The notes: generated by a model not told the origin, from the letters alone. A DNA stretch of 64,000 nt from Dielma sp000508965 (GCA_000508965.1 BAHV02000021.1:124001-188000), one strand, 5' to 3'. Positions 8,360-17,081 are shown, counted from the first letter of the stretch. A program made the numbers and translations.

Positions 8360-9076
8360 TTACTGTGCCGCCGCTGAATTTTTCAAACGCGATGCTGCCA
8401 GAATCATAAGCAGGCCAGCGCCGATCAAAAGCAGGCGCTGAATCAATTTATCCAAGGGAATCTGAAATAGGGGATCTAACAGCTTTAAGGTAAGCGGATA
8501 TGTTGACAGAAAACGCAGACCATACAGATCAAAGGATATCGGTAAGGCATCAAGAACTAAGGCTGCCGCCATGCAGGCATAAATCAACAGCGGATGCAGC
8601 CGTCCCAGCAATAAGCCAAGGCCAAGAATAAAAACAGCGGCGGGCACCAGCGTATAAAGGCATGCAGCGGCTTGCTCAAGCGAGGGGCCCAGATGAAAAT
8701 AAGCGGCATAGAACCAACTGCTGATAGCGATTGGCACCAGACTGATCAAAACAAAGGCAGAGGTGATCGCGAATGTTTTAATCAGCCGATAAGCAGATAC
8801 TGAAAAGGGCGCCGCCTGGGTCAGTACCTTAACCTGCAGTTCTTTTCTCGAATAAAGAAAGCTGATAAAAAACAACAGGCTGACAAGCAGCAGCGGCAAG
8901 ACCTTCGCCAGATAAACACCATAACTCCAGCCCGAAAAAGGCGCCGTATCAGCAATACCGAGAATGATTTCACCGCTCATGGTTTGATAGCTGTAAAAGC
9001 CAGTAATCAACAATAGACACAGAAAGAATTTATTTACCAGAAGTCTGCGTAATTCATAATAATAAATTTTAAACAT
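8360..9076 (-). CDS. ABC exporter second permease
   Basis: A 238-residue membrane protein with about six hydrophobic segments. It opens with MFKIYYYELRRLLVNKFFL, almost the same N-terminal pattern (xxxELKRLLxxK) as the larger permease upstream. I chose ATG at 9076 because GGAGGTGAATTTA precedes it; the frame upstream runs into the previous gene. It overlaps the M1-fused permease gene by eight bases. Together the two proteins probably form the membrane channel of one exporter with the ATPase at 11324-12175. The family is not recognisable beyond the ABC-2-like layout. Confidence 0.75.
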   Translation of the reverse strand: MFKIYYYELRRLLVNKFFLCLLLITGFYSYQTMSGEIILGIADTAPFSGWSYGVYLAKVLPLLLVSLLFFISFLYSRKELQVKVLTQAAPFSVSAYRLIKTFAITSAFVLISLVPIAISSWFYAAYFHLGPSLEQAAACLYTLVPAAVFILGLGLLLGRLHPLLIYACMAAALVLDALPISFDLYGLRFLSTYPLTLKLLDPLFQIPLDKLIQRLLLIGAGLLMILAASRLKNSAAAQ

Positions 9077-11321
9077 TAAATTCACCTCCAAGACTTTCAA
9101 TAAAAGCCTGATCTAGCGTCAATTCTTCCTCGCTTAAATTACATGCATCAAGGAAATCCTGCCATGTCACATAGGGCGGCATTTCTGTCCCGCCATTTTC
9201 AAACAAATCGGCAAGCACTTCATCCATTTTAGCTTCACCGATCAGCTGTTCAGCCTTCAGAATCTGCAGCGGCATCTTGTTATAAATCGTAGCGTCAAAG
9301 ACCAGCTGCTGAAGATTCAATAGATATTTATCCGGCAGCATCGACTGCATATCCGGGTTGCGCAGAAAATAATTATTACGCAGAGCGGCCAGACTGTTCA
9401 GCCATTGATCAATATAGAACTGCTTAACATATGCTTCATTGTATTTTTCCTTCATCATTCGATAGGTAGTATAAACCGTCAAGCCTTCCGAGCTCCAATC
9501 CGTATTTTCCATATCCATTAAGTAACTATGAACACCCCACCACTGATGAATTATTTCATGGGCGATCACCTCAGCGGCGCTGGCTCCCTTGCTTGGATTG
9601 CTTAAATTTTCTTTACTGAAATAGGTCTCACCCATAAAGCTGAAATTGCCGTTTGCACCGCCGCCCATAAAATGTGCGCTGATCATGATAATATTCAGCG
9701 GATAGTCTTCACTGTAAGGCAATAGCCCAAATTGCTTGGCGCAATAATTTAATGTATCACTCAATACCTTATCAATATCCATTGCTTCAAATTCCTGCTG
9801 ATGACGCCGGCTGTAATAAAAATATACCGGAAATGGACTGTCTTTGACAGCCAGCTTTACATAATCACCGGCAATGAAGCGCAGCTTGCTTGAGGTATTG
9901 GCAAACCGCCATGTTTTAGTTGAAGCATTTTCACTGACCACTGCTGCCTCATTCCCTAAACTGATCAATTCCAGATTTGCCGGCAAAACCACTTCTCCCT
10001 CATTAATAAAATTTTCAGCTTCATTCAATGACAATTGCGGTAAGATTGACAAGGAATTCATAAAAAGATAATCAGCGCTGATTTCATTTCCTATAAGCGT
10101 TGAACGTGCTGCATTGGCAACCTTAGGATAACCGGTATAGTTTACTTCAAGCTCGATCCATTCATCAGCCGGCAATTGAATCCTGATGGGATGCTGACTG
10201 TTCTCCTGATCAAGCCCCGGATCTGCATATTCAATCGCTTTGCTATTAGCGGTAATCGTATTGATTGTATATCCCGGCAGCAAAATCATCGTCACCCATT
10301 GACTTTCATGTGTTTTATTATTCAGCTGATAGCGGGCATTGCCATCAACATACCCTTTTTGTGCATTCACGGTCAGCCAAACATATTGATTCAGCAGATC
10401 GATATTCGGGTAATCAGTTTCATCATCAGCAGGAACACTGTAAACCATACCGCTGCTGATTGGCCCCTCGTCTTCTTGAACAAGCGCCGCCTTATCGATA
10501 TAGGGTTCTGAAACAACCAGCCAGACACTGCCCATTGCCAACAGACAAGCCAGCAAAGGCAGATAGACTTTACGCAAATGAATTCTGAATGAGCCGATGA
10601 TGCCTAAGCCATGATTACGGATGCAGATCAATGAAAATACATAAAACGCGCTGAATATCAAAAGCCAAAGCAGACGGCTGTATGCCGCCAGCCGATAGAA
10701 TAATGTGTTATTGAAATCATTTGAGAATACCGTTACTAATGGATTGATCCAACGTATCAGATATAGATCGCTGCACCATTTGCTCATACTGAATAAAGCC
10801 AAAGCTGTAAAACTGATAAAGCTTAAATCACTGCGGCGGAAAAGCTGATAAAATGCCGCTGAAGCCAATACTCCCATCCATAATGTCGGAAGCATCATCA
10901 AACTGAACGCCAGCAATGTTTCACTTAGTATAAACGCTGTACCTAATGCCGCTTTCATAATTGGCATATAGAGACAGAGGGCTGCCAGCCATGTAAGAAA
11001 TGCGGTCAATAAAATAGACAGACATTTGGCAAAGCTAATAATCAATGGTGATATGATGCTGTCCATCAAAACCTCACACTGATATTTATTGACTCGATCA
11101 TACTCAAGCAGCGTAAAGACACTGAAACAAAAGGCACCGCCCAGACCGCCGGCTAAAATTGGATTTGCCATTTGAGCACTGAATGAGGTCGCAGTACTTG
11201 CCGGCGTATAAAAAGAATAACCCAGCAGCGGCATACATAAGGTGCATGCCATCACAAGCCATGTACCTTTTGAAATAAGCAGACGCTTAAGCTCTACAAA
11301 TAAGATATGAAGAAAAACCAT
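9069..11321 (-). CDS. ABC permease fused to an M1-family (gluzincin) metallopeptidase
   Basis: A 750-residue protein. The first 240 residues hold about six membrane helices in an ABC-2-like permease layout. Another helix near 250-270 is followed by an extracytoplasmic region of about 480 residues. The latter has the gluzincin zinc site HEIIHQWWG (about 585-593), with the third ligand in NTDWSSEGL eighteen residues after the second histidine, and YVTW-type surroundings of M1 aminopeptidases. The second half would therefore face outside. Such fusions occur in Bacillota and Bacteroidota exporters, but their substrate is unknown. It follows the ATPase gene with a two-base gap and shares its promoter. 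Confidence 0.85.
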   Translation of the reverse strand: MVFLHILFVELKRLLISKGTWLVMACTLCMPLLGYSFYTPASTATSFSAQMANPILAGGLGGAFCFSVFTLLEYDRVNKYQCEVLMDSIISPLIISFAKCLSILLTAFLTWLAALCLYMPIMKAALGTAFILSETLLAFSLMMLPTLWMGVLASAAFYQLFRRSDLSFISFTALALFSMSKWCSDLYLIRWINPLVTVFSNDFNNTLFYRLAAYSRLLWLLIFSAFYVFSLICIRNHGLGIIGSFRIHLRKVYLPLLACLLAMGSVWLVVSEPYIDKAALVQEDEGPISSGMVYSVPADDETDYPNIDLLNQYVWLTVNAQKGYVDGNARYQLNNKTHESQWVTMILLPGYTINTITANSKAIEYADPGLDQENSQHPIRIQLPADEWIELEVNYTGYPKVANAARSTLIGNEISADYLFMNSLSILPQLSLNEAENFINEGEVVLPANLELISLGNEAAVVSENASTKTWRFANTSSKLRFIAGDYVKLAVKDSPFPVYFYYSRRHQQEFEAMDIDKVLSDTLNYCAKQFGLLPYSEDYPLNIIMISAHFMGGGANGNFSFMGETYFSKENLSNPSKGASAAEVIAHEIIHQWWGVHSYLMDMENTDWSSEGLTVYTTYRMMKEKYNEAYVKQFYIDQWLNSLAALRNNYFLRNPDMQSMLPDKYLLNLQQLVFDATIYNKMPLQILKAEQLIGEAKMDEVLADLFENGGTEMPPYVTWQDFLDACNLSEEELTLDQAFIESLGGEFNV

Positions 11322-11323
11322 CT

Positions 11324-12175
11324 TTACTCCCCCTTATACTGAATCAGATACATATAGGCATCTTCTAAGGTCGGCTCCACAAGCATGCTGTCATCAGGCA
11401 TTTTTTCCGCGACTCCACGGCATTGAATACCTTCCGCTGTATTGATTCTGGCAGTAATATGAATCTTATCACTCACCGGCTGTTCATTAAACAAAGCGAC
11501 ATGACCGCGGGCCGATGAAATCAATTGCGCCGGTGTGCCGATAAAAAGAATCTTGCCATGATCGATGACGATTAGCTGGTTGCATACCGACTGCACATCA
11601 TCAATAATATGTGTCGACAATAGGACTAAGCGATCCTGTGCCTTCTTAGAAAACAAATTTCTAAAATCAAGCCGTTCCTTGGGATCAAGCCCTACCGTTG
11701 GCTCATCTAAAATCAAAAACTGCGGATCAGCAAGCATTGCCTGCGCAATTCCTACACGCTGCCGTTCACCGCCCGATAAACTGCGGATTCGGCTTTTTCT
11801 TTTCGCATTCAAATTCGTATCCTGAATAGCCTGTTCAATCGCCGCTGCAGGCTGATTGATTCGCTTTAATGCCGCCATGTAGTCTAAAAACTGCCAGACC
11901 GTCAATTCATCATATAGGCCAAAGGCTTGAGGAAGATAGCCAAGCTGCTGCTTTAGCTGCTGTTCATGTTTCAATAATGGTTCGCCATCGACAAGCATCC
12001 TGCCCGATGTAGGTACAAGCGCGGCTGTCAGCAATTTCATCAAGGTTGACTTACCGGCGCCATTAGGCCCTAATAAGCCAATCAGATTAGGACTTTCCAA
12101 GACACAGCTAATCTGATCAAGCGCTGTTTTACCATTCGGATAAACCATTGACAGGTTTTCAATCGTTATTTTCAT
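11324..12175 (-). CDS. ABC exporter ATP-binding protein
   Basis: A 283-residue ATPase. Walker A is GPNGAGKST (about 36-44), the Q-loop lies in LGYLPQAFGLYDELTV, the signature is LSGGERQRVGIAQAM (about 133-147), Walker B is LILDEPTVGLDP and the switch histidine is in LLSTHIIDDV. The C-terminal extension is of the kind found on CcmA/DrrA-type exporter ATPases. It is the first gene of the exporter operon and lies downstream of the two-component system. A sequence shared with the regulator's own promoter stands upstream, so control by that regulator is likely. Confidence 0.92.
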   Translation of the reverse strand: MKITIENLSMVYPNGKTALDQISCVLESPNLIGLLGPNGAGKSTLMKLLTAALVPTSGRMLVDGEPLLKHEQQLKQQLGYLPQAFGLYDELTVWQFLDYMAALKRINQPAAAIEQAIQDTNLNAKRKSRIRSLSGGERQRVGIAQAMLADPQFLILDEPTVGLDPKERLDFRNLFSKKAQDRLVLLSTHIIDDVQSVCNQLIVIDHGKILFIGTPAQLISSARGHVALFNEQPVSDKIHITARINTAEGIQCRGVAEKMPDDSMLVEPTLEDAYMYLIQYKGE

Positions 12176-12231
12176 AGAATTCTCCTTTTAACTGTCCTTA
12201 GTGTATCAGTTAAATATGAAGCCTTTATGTA

Positions 12232-12254
12232 GCGATTATGGAGATTGAATGTAG
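12232..12254. promoter_or_regulatory. Candidate response-regulator operator upstream of the ABC exporter
   Basis: A 23-bp sequence, GCGATTATGGAGATTGAATG plus TAG, matches 18 of 23 positions of a sequence upstream of the regulator gene (14395-14417). Both contain an imperfect direct repeat (TTRTGGAG then RTTGWATGKAG) about one helical turn apart, as OmpR-family dimers often bind. It lies 57 bp upstream of the exporter start. Confidence 0.5.
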
Positions 12255-12278
12255 AAAAAAGATCAGCGCTTACTGATC
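12255..12278 (-). terminator. Terminator of the two-component operon with stop codon in the loop
   Basis: Minus-strand GATCAG / CTGATC stem (12261-12278) with TTTTTT. The kinase TAA is in the loop. Confidence 0.8.
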
Positions 12279-13718
12279 CTGTTTCAATCCATTCATTCTT
12301 AATGTAAAGCAGACACCCTTTGCCGTATTCTGAATATCGGCTTGAGCATGATGAGCATCAACAATCAGTTTTACCAAATATAAACCTAAACCACTGCCGC
12401 CGCTGCTTCGGCTGCGTGATTGTTCAACGCGGTAGAAAGCTTCAAAAAGATGCGGTAATGAAGCGGCCGGTATTTCGGTGCCCGAATTGATGCATTCAAA
12501 AATAACAGAGTGTTCCTTTTGATACACACGTACCGTTATCATCGCATGCGCCGGTGAATAAACAATAGCGTTGCAGAGAATGTTATCCAATGCCTTCTGC
12601 ATCAGCGCACGATTGCCGACAATCATTAAACCATCTTCAATCATGCACTCCCATTGACCGTGACGTGACAAGGCTAATTCATGACATGCATCAATGCATT
12701 CTCCACACAAAAGGCCCAGATCAAAGCTGTCTTTTTGTAAATCAAAATCATTTTTTTCCATCTTAGATACGGCAACGATCTGTGCAACCAACTCTTCCAT
12801 GCGGTTGACAACGCCTAAAGAACGGCGCAGATATTTATCACGATCAGCATAGACACCGATGCCGTCGCTCATCCCCTCAAGCTGTCCCTTCAGCACTGTC
12901 AGCGGGGTTTTTAATTCGTGGGATACCGCCGTAAAAAAGGCCAGCCGCTGACGTTCAAGTTCACGCTCGCGGTCAATATCCTCCTGCAGTGCCTGATTGG
13001 TCTTTTTTAATTCATTCATCGCTTCTGACAATCTTTCTGACAATTCATTTAAGCTGCCGCCCAAGCTGCCAATTTCATCCTTGCGGTTATCATCACAGCG
13101 CCAGTCAAATTCAAGCTCCGACATTTTACGGGCAATGGCAGAAAGCTGCACGATTGGCCGAGTCAAATAGCGTGAGTAGAACCATGAGCTTAAGATTGAA
13201 ATAATAAAGACGGATAAAACCAGCCAAGGCCATATTTTCTTCAAAGCCTCGACTGCCTGATTCACCGCCTTCATGCTGCCCTTGGCAATCAGCGTATACA
13301 TCGTACTATCATCCTTAAAAGTAAAGGAAAAGCCAACCGCTGTATCGATTTCATCACTTGGCGCAATATCAACTGTCTCTAAATCATCTGTAAGCAGTAA
13401 TGCGTTAGACTGAGAATCAGGCGTTTGATTCTTTGCCGGCGTCAACAGATTTCCCTGATTATCAGAAAGCTGCACTTCGACGCTATGGCGTCGGGAAAAT
13501 TCTTCAAGCAGCTGGACGCTTTCTTCTAAAGTATGCTGATTCAGTGCCGCTGCCAATGCTTCAGCATCAGCGCTCAGCACTTCACTTTGCGCGGCTTTAT
13601 AAGTAATCGGCATCGTCCATGATATAAAGAGATAAGTCAGCATACTGGCACTCATCAGCAAAACAAAGGTAATCATAAAAACCTTTAAGGAAAGGTTGCT
13701 TTTAATTGCTTTTATCAA
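12270..13718 (-). CDS. Sensor histidine kinase partnered with the OmpR-type regulator
   Basis: A 482-residue membrane kinase: helix 1 near 10-32, an extracellular sensor of about 120 residues, helix 2 (WPWLVLSVFIISILSSWFY), HAMP, then HisKA with VSHELKTPL (phosphorylated His near 264) and HATPase_c ending GGSGLGLYLVKL (about 442-453). TTG at 13718 is preferred as start: GAGGGGTGGG stands a few bases before it and it overlaps the regulator's end by 17 bases. The ATG at 13757 lies deeper in the regulator gene without a site. It probably senses an envelope-active peptide or stress and controls the neighbouring exporter; this is inferred from position and the shared operator. Confidence 0.9.
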   Translation of the reverse strand: MIKAIKSNLSLKVFMITFVLLMSASMLTYLFISWTMPITYKAAQSEVLSADAEALAAALNQHTLEESVQLLEEFSRRHSVEVQLSDNQGNLLTPAKNQTPDSQSNALLLTDDLETVDIAPSDEIDTAVGFSFTFKDDSTMYTLIAKGSMKAVNQAVEALKKIWPWLVLSVFIISILSSWFYSRYLTRPIVQLSAIARKMSELEFDWRCDDNRKDEIGSLGGSLNELSERLSEAMNELKKTNQALQEDIDRERELERQRLAFFTAVSHELKTPLTVLKGQLEGMSDGIGVYADRDKYLRRSLGVVNRMEELVAQIVAVSKMEKNDFDLQKDSFDLGLLCGECIDACHELALSRHGQWECMIEDGLMIVGNRALMQKALDNILCNAIVYSPAHAMITVRVYQKEHSVIFECINSGTEIPAASLPHLFEAFYRVEQSRSRSSGGSGLGLYLVKLIVDAHHAQADIQNTAKGVCFTLRMNGLKQDQ

Positions 13719-14364
13719 TGCGGTATCCCACCCCTCGTATTGTTTCAATATAATCACGGTTTAACTTCTTGCGGATATTTTTAATATGCGTATCCACGAT
13801 TCGCTCATCACCGAAATAATCATAACCCCATACCCGATTCAACAAACTCTGGCGGCTCATGACCTTTCCCTGATTCATCAATAAATCACTCAGCAGATCA
13901 AACTCACGCTGTGTCAGCTCGATGATCCGATCATTGACACGGGCCTGATAGGCATTCAGATCCATGACCAATTCTTTATAGGTAATAAGCTTAGAGACAG
14001 GCTGCTGACAGCGCCTCAGCACAGCTTCGATCTTCTTCAGCAGCACCGACATTGAGAAGGGCTTCGTAATATAATCATCAATCTTTAAATCAAACCCACG
14101 CAGCTGATGCACCTCACTGTCTAATGCCGTCAGCATCAAAATGGGCAGCTCAGATTCACGGCGGATTACTTCACAGACACCAAAACCATCAATCTTTGGC
14201 AGCATCAGATCCAGCAGCACTAAATCATAGCTTTCCTTATGAAACAGCTCCAATGCCTGCACACCATCTTCAGCCACACTTACCTGATAGCCCGCATGTT
14301 CTAAATAATTCTGCAGCAATTCCTGAATATCAAACTCATCCTCTACGATTAACAGATGCTTCAT
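13702..14364 (-). CDS. OmpR/PhoB-family response regulator
   Basis: A 220-residue regulator. The receiver domain has the acidic pocket VEDE (about 7-10), the phospho-acceptor in VLLDLMLPKIDG (near Asp52) and the lysine in DDYITKPFS (about 100). The C-terminal winged helix ends with HIKNIRKKLN and IRGVGYRI. ATG at 14364 has a GGGGTGATG site; the ten extra upstream codons are unlikely. It is encoded with the kinase downstream and probably regulates both this operon and the ABC exporter through the repeated motif at 14395-14417 and 12232-12254. Confidence 0.93.
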   Translation of the reverse strand: MKHLLIVEDEFDIQELLQNYLEHAGYQVSVAEDGVQALELFHKESYDLVLLDLMLPKIDGFGVCEVIRRESELPILMLTALDSEVHQLRGFDLKIDDYITKPFSMSVLLKKIEAVLRRCQQPVSKLITYKELVMDLNAYQARVNDRIIELTQREFDLLSDLLMNQGKVMSRQSLLNRVWGYDYFGDERIVDTHIKNIRKKLNRDYIETIRGVGYRIDKSN

Positions 14365-14394
14365 GCCATCACCCCGTTTCCAAAAGTATACCAT

Positions 14395-14417
14395 GTGATT
14401 GTGGAGGTTGTATGGAG
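14395..14417. promoter_or_regulatory. Candidate autoregulatory operator of the response regulator
   Basis: GTGATTGTGGAGGTTGTATG followed by GAG contains a direct repeat of TTGTxTGGAG type and matches the sequence before the exporter operon at 18 of 23 positions. A possible -10 TATACT (minus strand, near 14386-14391) follows it, so the site would overlap the -35 region. Confidence 0.5.
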
Positions 14418-14430
14418 TTATGCCAAAAAC

Positions 14431-14455
14431 AGAAAAAAAGCAGGCGAACCTGCTT
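14431..14455 (-). terminator. Terminator of the DUF2500 gene
   Basis: Minus-strand AAGCAGG / CCTGCTT hairpin with TTCG tetraloop (14438-14455), then a T tract. It starts two bases after the stop codon. Confidence 0.85.
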
Positions 14456-14457
14456 GA

Positions 14458-14832
14458 TTATTCGCGATCAAAACCGAGATAACGCGTTCCCTGAAAGGTC
14501 AGCTTCCCTTCATCATTCACGATCAGATAGCCATATTCCTGCCGGTCAACTTCAAACACCAGCCGTTCGCCGCCCTCAACCGTAAAAGTAACATAATAGG
14601 ATGTGCTAGATGTTGAATGGGACATGCCATTATTATGATGATGAACACTGACATCCTCATGCTTATCTGCCACTATGGCTTTCACAACCAAACGCGGTGA
14701 ATTATTATTCTTATGCCATGTGGTAACACCCCTAACAGCAGTAAAAATAAATGCCCCTATCACAATAGCAAAAATGGTAAAAAACATAATTGGAAACAAT
14801 GTATCCATTAAACCAAACATTCCCATACTCAT
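14458..14832 (-). CDS. DUF2500 domain protein, copy 1
   Basis: A 124-residue protein with one N-terminal membrane helix (about 8-32, LFPIMFFTIFAIVIGAFIF) and a soluble beta domain. The phrases VVKAIVADKHEDVSV, YYVTFTVEGGERLVFEV and LTFQGTRYLGFDR are characteristic of DUF2500. The function of the family is unknown. The gene product resembles the next gene upstream (14909-15259) along its whole length, so the two are paralogues. It has its own promoter in the 76-base gap between them. Confidence 0.82.
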   Translation of the reverse strand: MSMGMFGLMDTLFPIMFFTIFAIVIGAFIFTAVRGVTTWHKNNNSPRLVVKAIVADKHEDVSVHHHNNGMSHSTSSTSYYVTFTVEGGERLVFEVDRQEYGYLIVNDEGKLTFQGTRYLGFDRE

Positions 14833-14863
14833 ACTTTCACTCTCCGATCCTATATCTACTTCT

Positions 14864-14893
14864 ATTATACAGAAAGTTCAGCCTTTCTGTCTC
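14864..14893 (-). promoter_or_regulatory. Promoter with an inverted repeat in its spacer
   Basis: Minus-strand -10 TATAAT (14864-14869) and -35-like GAGACA (14888-14893), 18 bp apart. The spacer holds an inverted repeat CAGAAAG-N6-CTTTCTG (14870-14889), a possible operator for a repressor. Confidence 0.5.
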
Positions 14894-14908
14894 ACACTTT
14901 TGTCATAA

Positions 14909-15259
14909 TCAGCGCTCAAAGTTAAGCATTTTCTTGCCTTTATAGACCAGTCTGCCTTCCTCACCAACGGCATGAGCGGCATAAACCTGAGAATTCACCT
15001 TGAATTCCAGCATTCCTGAATCAGTTTCAAATATAAAAGAGAAGGAAACCGTCATACTTTGTGAACTGATGCCGCCCTGATGAATCGGCGCTGAATTTTC
15101 ATGTTTATCAAGCAGCCTTGCATAAACTTTGATCTTGGGTGCGCGGGAGTTATCATATAAACGTTTCAGCTTAACGATGATAAGCAGCAGAAAAGCAGCG
15201 AGAATTAAGCCGAAAAGAATCAGCCAAAATAATGAAATATCACCATATTGAGTTTTCAT
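14909..15259 (-). CDS. DUF2500 domain protein, copy 2
   Basis: A 116-residue paralogue of the gene downstream. It has one membrane helix (about 9-30, FWLILFGLILAAFLLLIIV) followed by a beta domain with VYARLLDKHENSA, VSFSFIFETDSGMLEFKV and LVYKGKKMLNFER in the same order as copy 1. The ATG at 15259 was chosen because GAAGGTGTGAA stands before it; the track to 15298 would overlap the upstream gene. The function is unknown. Confidence 0.8.
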   Translation of the reverse strand: MKTQYGDISLFWLILFGLILAAFLLLIIVKLKRLYDNSRAPKIKVYARLLDKHENSAPIHQGGISSQSMTVSFSFIFETDSGMLEFKVNSQVYAAHAVGEEGRLVYKGKKMLNFER

Positions 15260-15281
15260 TTCACACCTTCTTCCACCCCCA

Positions 15282-15854
15282 TTATACCTGATACTCATCA
15301 GCCTTGCCTGACATTTTTGTCAGATTTCCTGCCGTAAGTTTGAGCAGGTTCGATACCGTGATAGATAAAAAGATTTCAACCAGCGTATTTACACTGGCAT
15401 ATTTAAAATAAATTCCCAATGCGATGACACAGATCAGCAAAAACACGTTCAGATAGGGAGCCATAAGCGATGGGTACAGCATCCGCAAATCCATAAAGAT
15501 CATAAAGACTGCCGCCAGCAGACTTAAGGGCGCGGCAAAGGATAAAAGGATATGGATCAAGGAAAGCAGGGGCAGATCCGTAGGCCGATATGGCAATGTG
15601 ACTGCCAGCATCAGCAAAAAAGCCGCAAGCGTAACTACCCTCTGGTTGCGTTTTTTAAATAAGGAATGTGCAATGCATGTCCGCAAGCCTAAAGCCAGCG
15701 CGAGAATGGTCAGCAAACCCCAAAGGATAAAAGCCCAATGCAGATGATCCAGATTTCCCACATAGGAGAGATTTTCATCAAATATTGATGCATGATTAGC
15801 AAACCAAAGTGTATACAAAGGATAAACAACAAGCAAATATAACCCTTCCGGCAT
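15282..15854 (-). CDS. Multi-spanning membrane protein of unknown function
   Basis: A 190-residue, very hydrophobic protein with about five or six predicted helices (for example WAFILWGLLTILALALGL and LNVFLLICVIALGIYF). ATG at 15854 follows AAAGGAGAGAGACG, a strong site. No motif or family is recognised. It lies on the same strand between the zinc-ribbon protein and a DUF2500 gene and may be co-transcribed with the latter (22-base gap). Confidence 0.65.
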   Translation of the reverse strand: MPEGLYLLVVYPLYTLWFANHASIFDENLSYVGNLDHLHWAFILWGLLTILALALGLRTCIAHSLFKKRNQRVVTLAAFLLMLAVTLPYRPTDLPLLSLIHILLSFAAPLSLLAAVFMIFMDLRMLYPSLMAPYLNVFLLICVIALGIYFKYASVNTLVEIFLSITVSNLLKLTAGNLTKMSGKADEYQV

Positions 15855-15890
15855 CGTCTCTCTCCTTTCATTACTCAACCATTTTAACCA

Positions 15891-15916
15891 AAATAAAGAC
15901 AGCATTCAAGCTGTCT
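15891..15916 (-). terminator. Terminator overlapping the zinc-ribbon gene stop
   Basis: Minus-strand AGACAGC / GCTGTCT stem (15897-15916) then TTATTTT. The left arm begins inside the TAG stop codon. Confidence 0.75.
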
Positions 15917-16337
15917 ATGATTTACGGTCGAAAGACTGTTTGCATTTAGGACAGGTAACGGTAATCTCACCGCGGCCTCTTGGCACCCTTAACTCCTGTT
16001 TACAGTTAGGACATTTAAAATACTTATATTCCTTTCGCGTTTTAAATCGTTTGATTTTCCGATTAAAGAAGCCCTTAATTTTATCCAGTAAATCATAGAT
16101 TGGACTCATCAGATTTGTATAGATGCGATTTTCATTATAACGCTTAGAAAAATTCTTGGAAAACATTCGGTAATAGCTTAAAATCATTGGAATCAGCGCG
16201 ATCCACGTAAAAATGGTATTTCGGGTCAGAATACCAATTAGAATTAAGATAAAGAATAATAATACTAAACCGTTAGACAGCTGATCAACCCCATAACGGC
16301 CCCGCATAAAATTACGAAAACGATCGCTCATTTTCAT
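15915..16337 (-). CDS. Membrane protein with C-terminal zinc ribbon
   Basis: A 140-residue protein with two closely spaced helices near 22-55, a basic region (about 65-105) and a C-terminal double CPxC motif, FKCPNCKQEL (about 107-116) and VTCPKCKQSF (about 127-136), which should bind one zinc ion on the cytoplasmic side. The basic linker could contact nucleic acid or membrane lipid. Similar small proteins are common in Bacillota but uncharacterised. ATG at 16337 has an AGGTG site. Confidence 0.75.
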   Translation of the reverse strand: MKMSDRFRNFMRGRYGVDQLSNGLVLLFFILILIGILTRNTIFTWIALIPMILSYYRMFSKNFSKRYNENRIYTNLMSPIYDLLDKIKGFFNRKIKRFKTRKEYKYFKCPNCKQELRVPRGRGEITVTCPKCKQSFDRKS

Positions 16338-16510
16338 TTAAAACACCTCCAGCATTGGTTTAATTATAGACCTTTAAGCCTGAGAATGCCACTTCTTTCA
16401 TTAATTTCCACACTCTCACATAATTTTCACAGAAACTTGCATTCTCCGATTAATTCAGATAGTATTAAGATAAAGAAATCAGTAAATGATTTAAAGGGGA
16501 GGAAATAACA

Positions 16511-17029
16511 ATGAAACAATTCATAAGCGGCATGTTGGCGTTAACCCTCATACTAAGCGGCTGTGCTGCTAAAAAAGAAGATGTGACAATCACTTTGCCA
16601 AAGGAATATTTTGAAATGGCGGGTACTGATACCAAGACGGCATTAAGCAATAATGATGCTTATAAGTCAATGACCACCAATGATGATGGTTCAGTAACAC
16701 TAGTTTTTGACGCAGATAAATATGCAAAGTATTTGGATGAATACAAGACACAGATCAGAACTTCATTGGATGAGATTGAAAAGGATACAGAAACCTTCCC
16801 CAACATTACAAAAATCAGCGTGAATGATGATTTCACCCAATTTGATGTAACTTTAGAAAATGGTCAGGTAGGTTTAATGGATTCATTATCGATCCTGATG
16901 CTGTATATGTATGGCTTCATGTACCAGATATTGCTTGGTGAAGAAGCCGGCAGCAAGGATATCATTGTTAATTATCTCGATCCTTCAGGAAACATCATCG
17001 ATACGCTCAACAGCAGCAACATGGAATAA
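16511..17029 (+). CDS. Secreted lipoprotein of unknown function
   Basis: A 172-residue lipoprotein: MKQFISGMLALTLILSGCA provides a signal peptide and lipobox (Cys18). The mature domain begins VTITLPKEYFE and contains VTLVFDADKYAKYLDEYK and TKISVNDDFTQFDVTLEN, a pattern of beta strands and amphipathic helix seen in many small Bacillota lipoproteins without known function. The ribosome site is GGGGAGG. It is a single gene with a good terminator at 17043-17074. Confidence 0.8.
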   Translation: MKQFISGMLALTLILSGCAAKKEDVTITLPKEYFEMAGTDTKTALSNNDAYKSMTTNDDGSVTLVFDADKYAKYLDEYKTQIRTSLDEIEKDTETFPNITKISVNDDFTQFDVTLENGQVGLMDSLSILMLYMYGFMYQILLGEEAGSKDIIVNYLDPSGNIIDTLNSSNME

Positions 17030-17042
17030 ATATCTAAAATCA

Positions 17043-17074
17043 TGCACTCATTTTCAATTGAATGAGTGCATTTT
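17043..17074 (+). terminator. Terminator of the lipoprotein gene
   Basis: TGCACTCATT pairs with AATGAGTGCA around an eight-base loop, then TTTTATTATATTT. Confidence 0.85.
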
Positions 17075-17081
17075 ATTATAT

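Noticed and set aside
13719..13757. ATG at 13757 as start of the sensor kinase
   Set aside because: It lies deeper in the regulator gene without a ribosome site; TTG at 13718 has GAGGGGTGGG just upstream.
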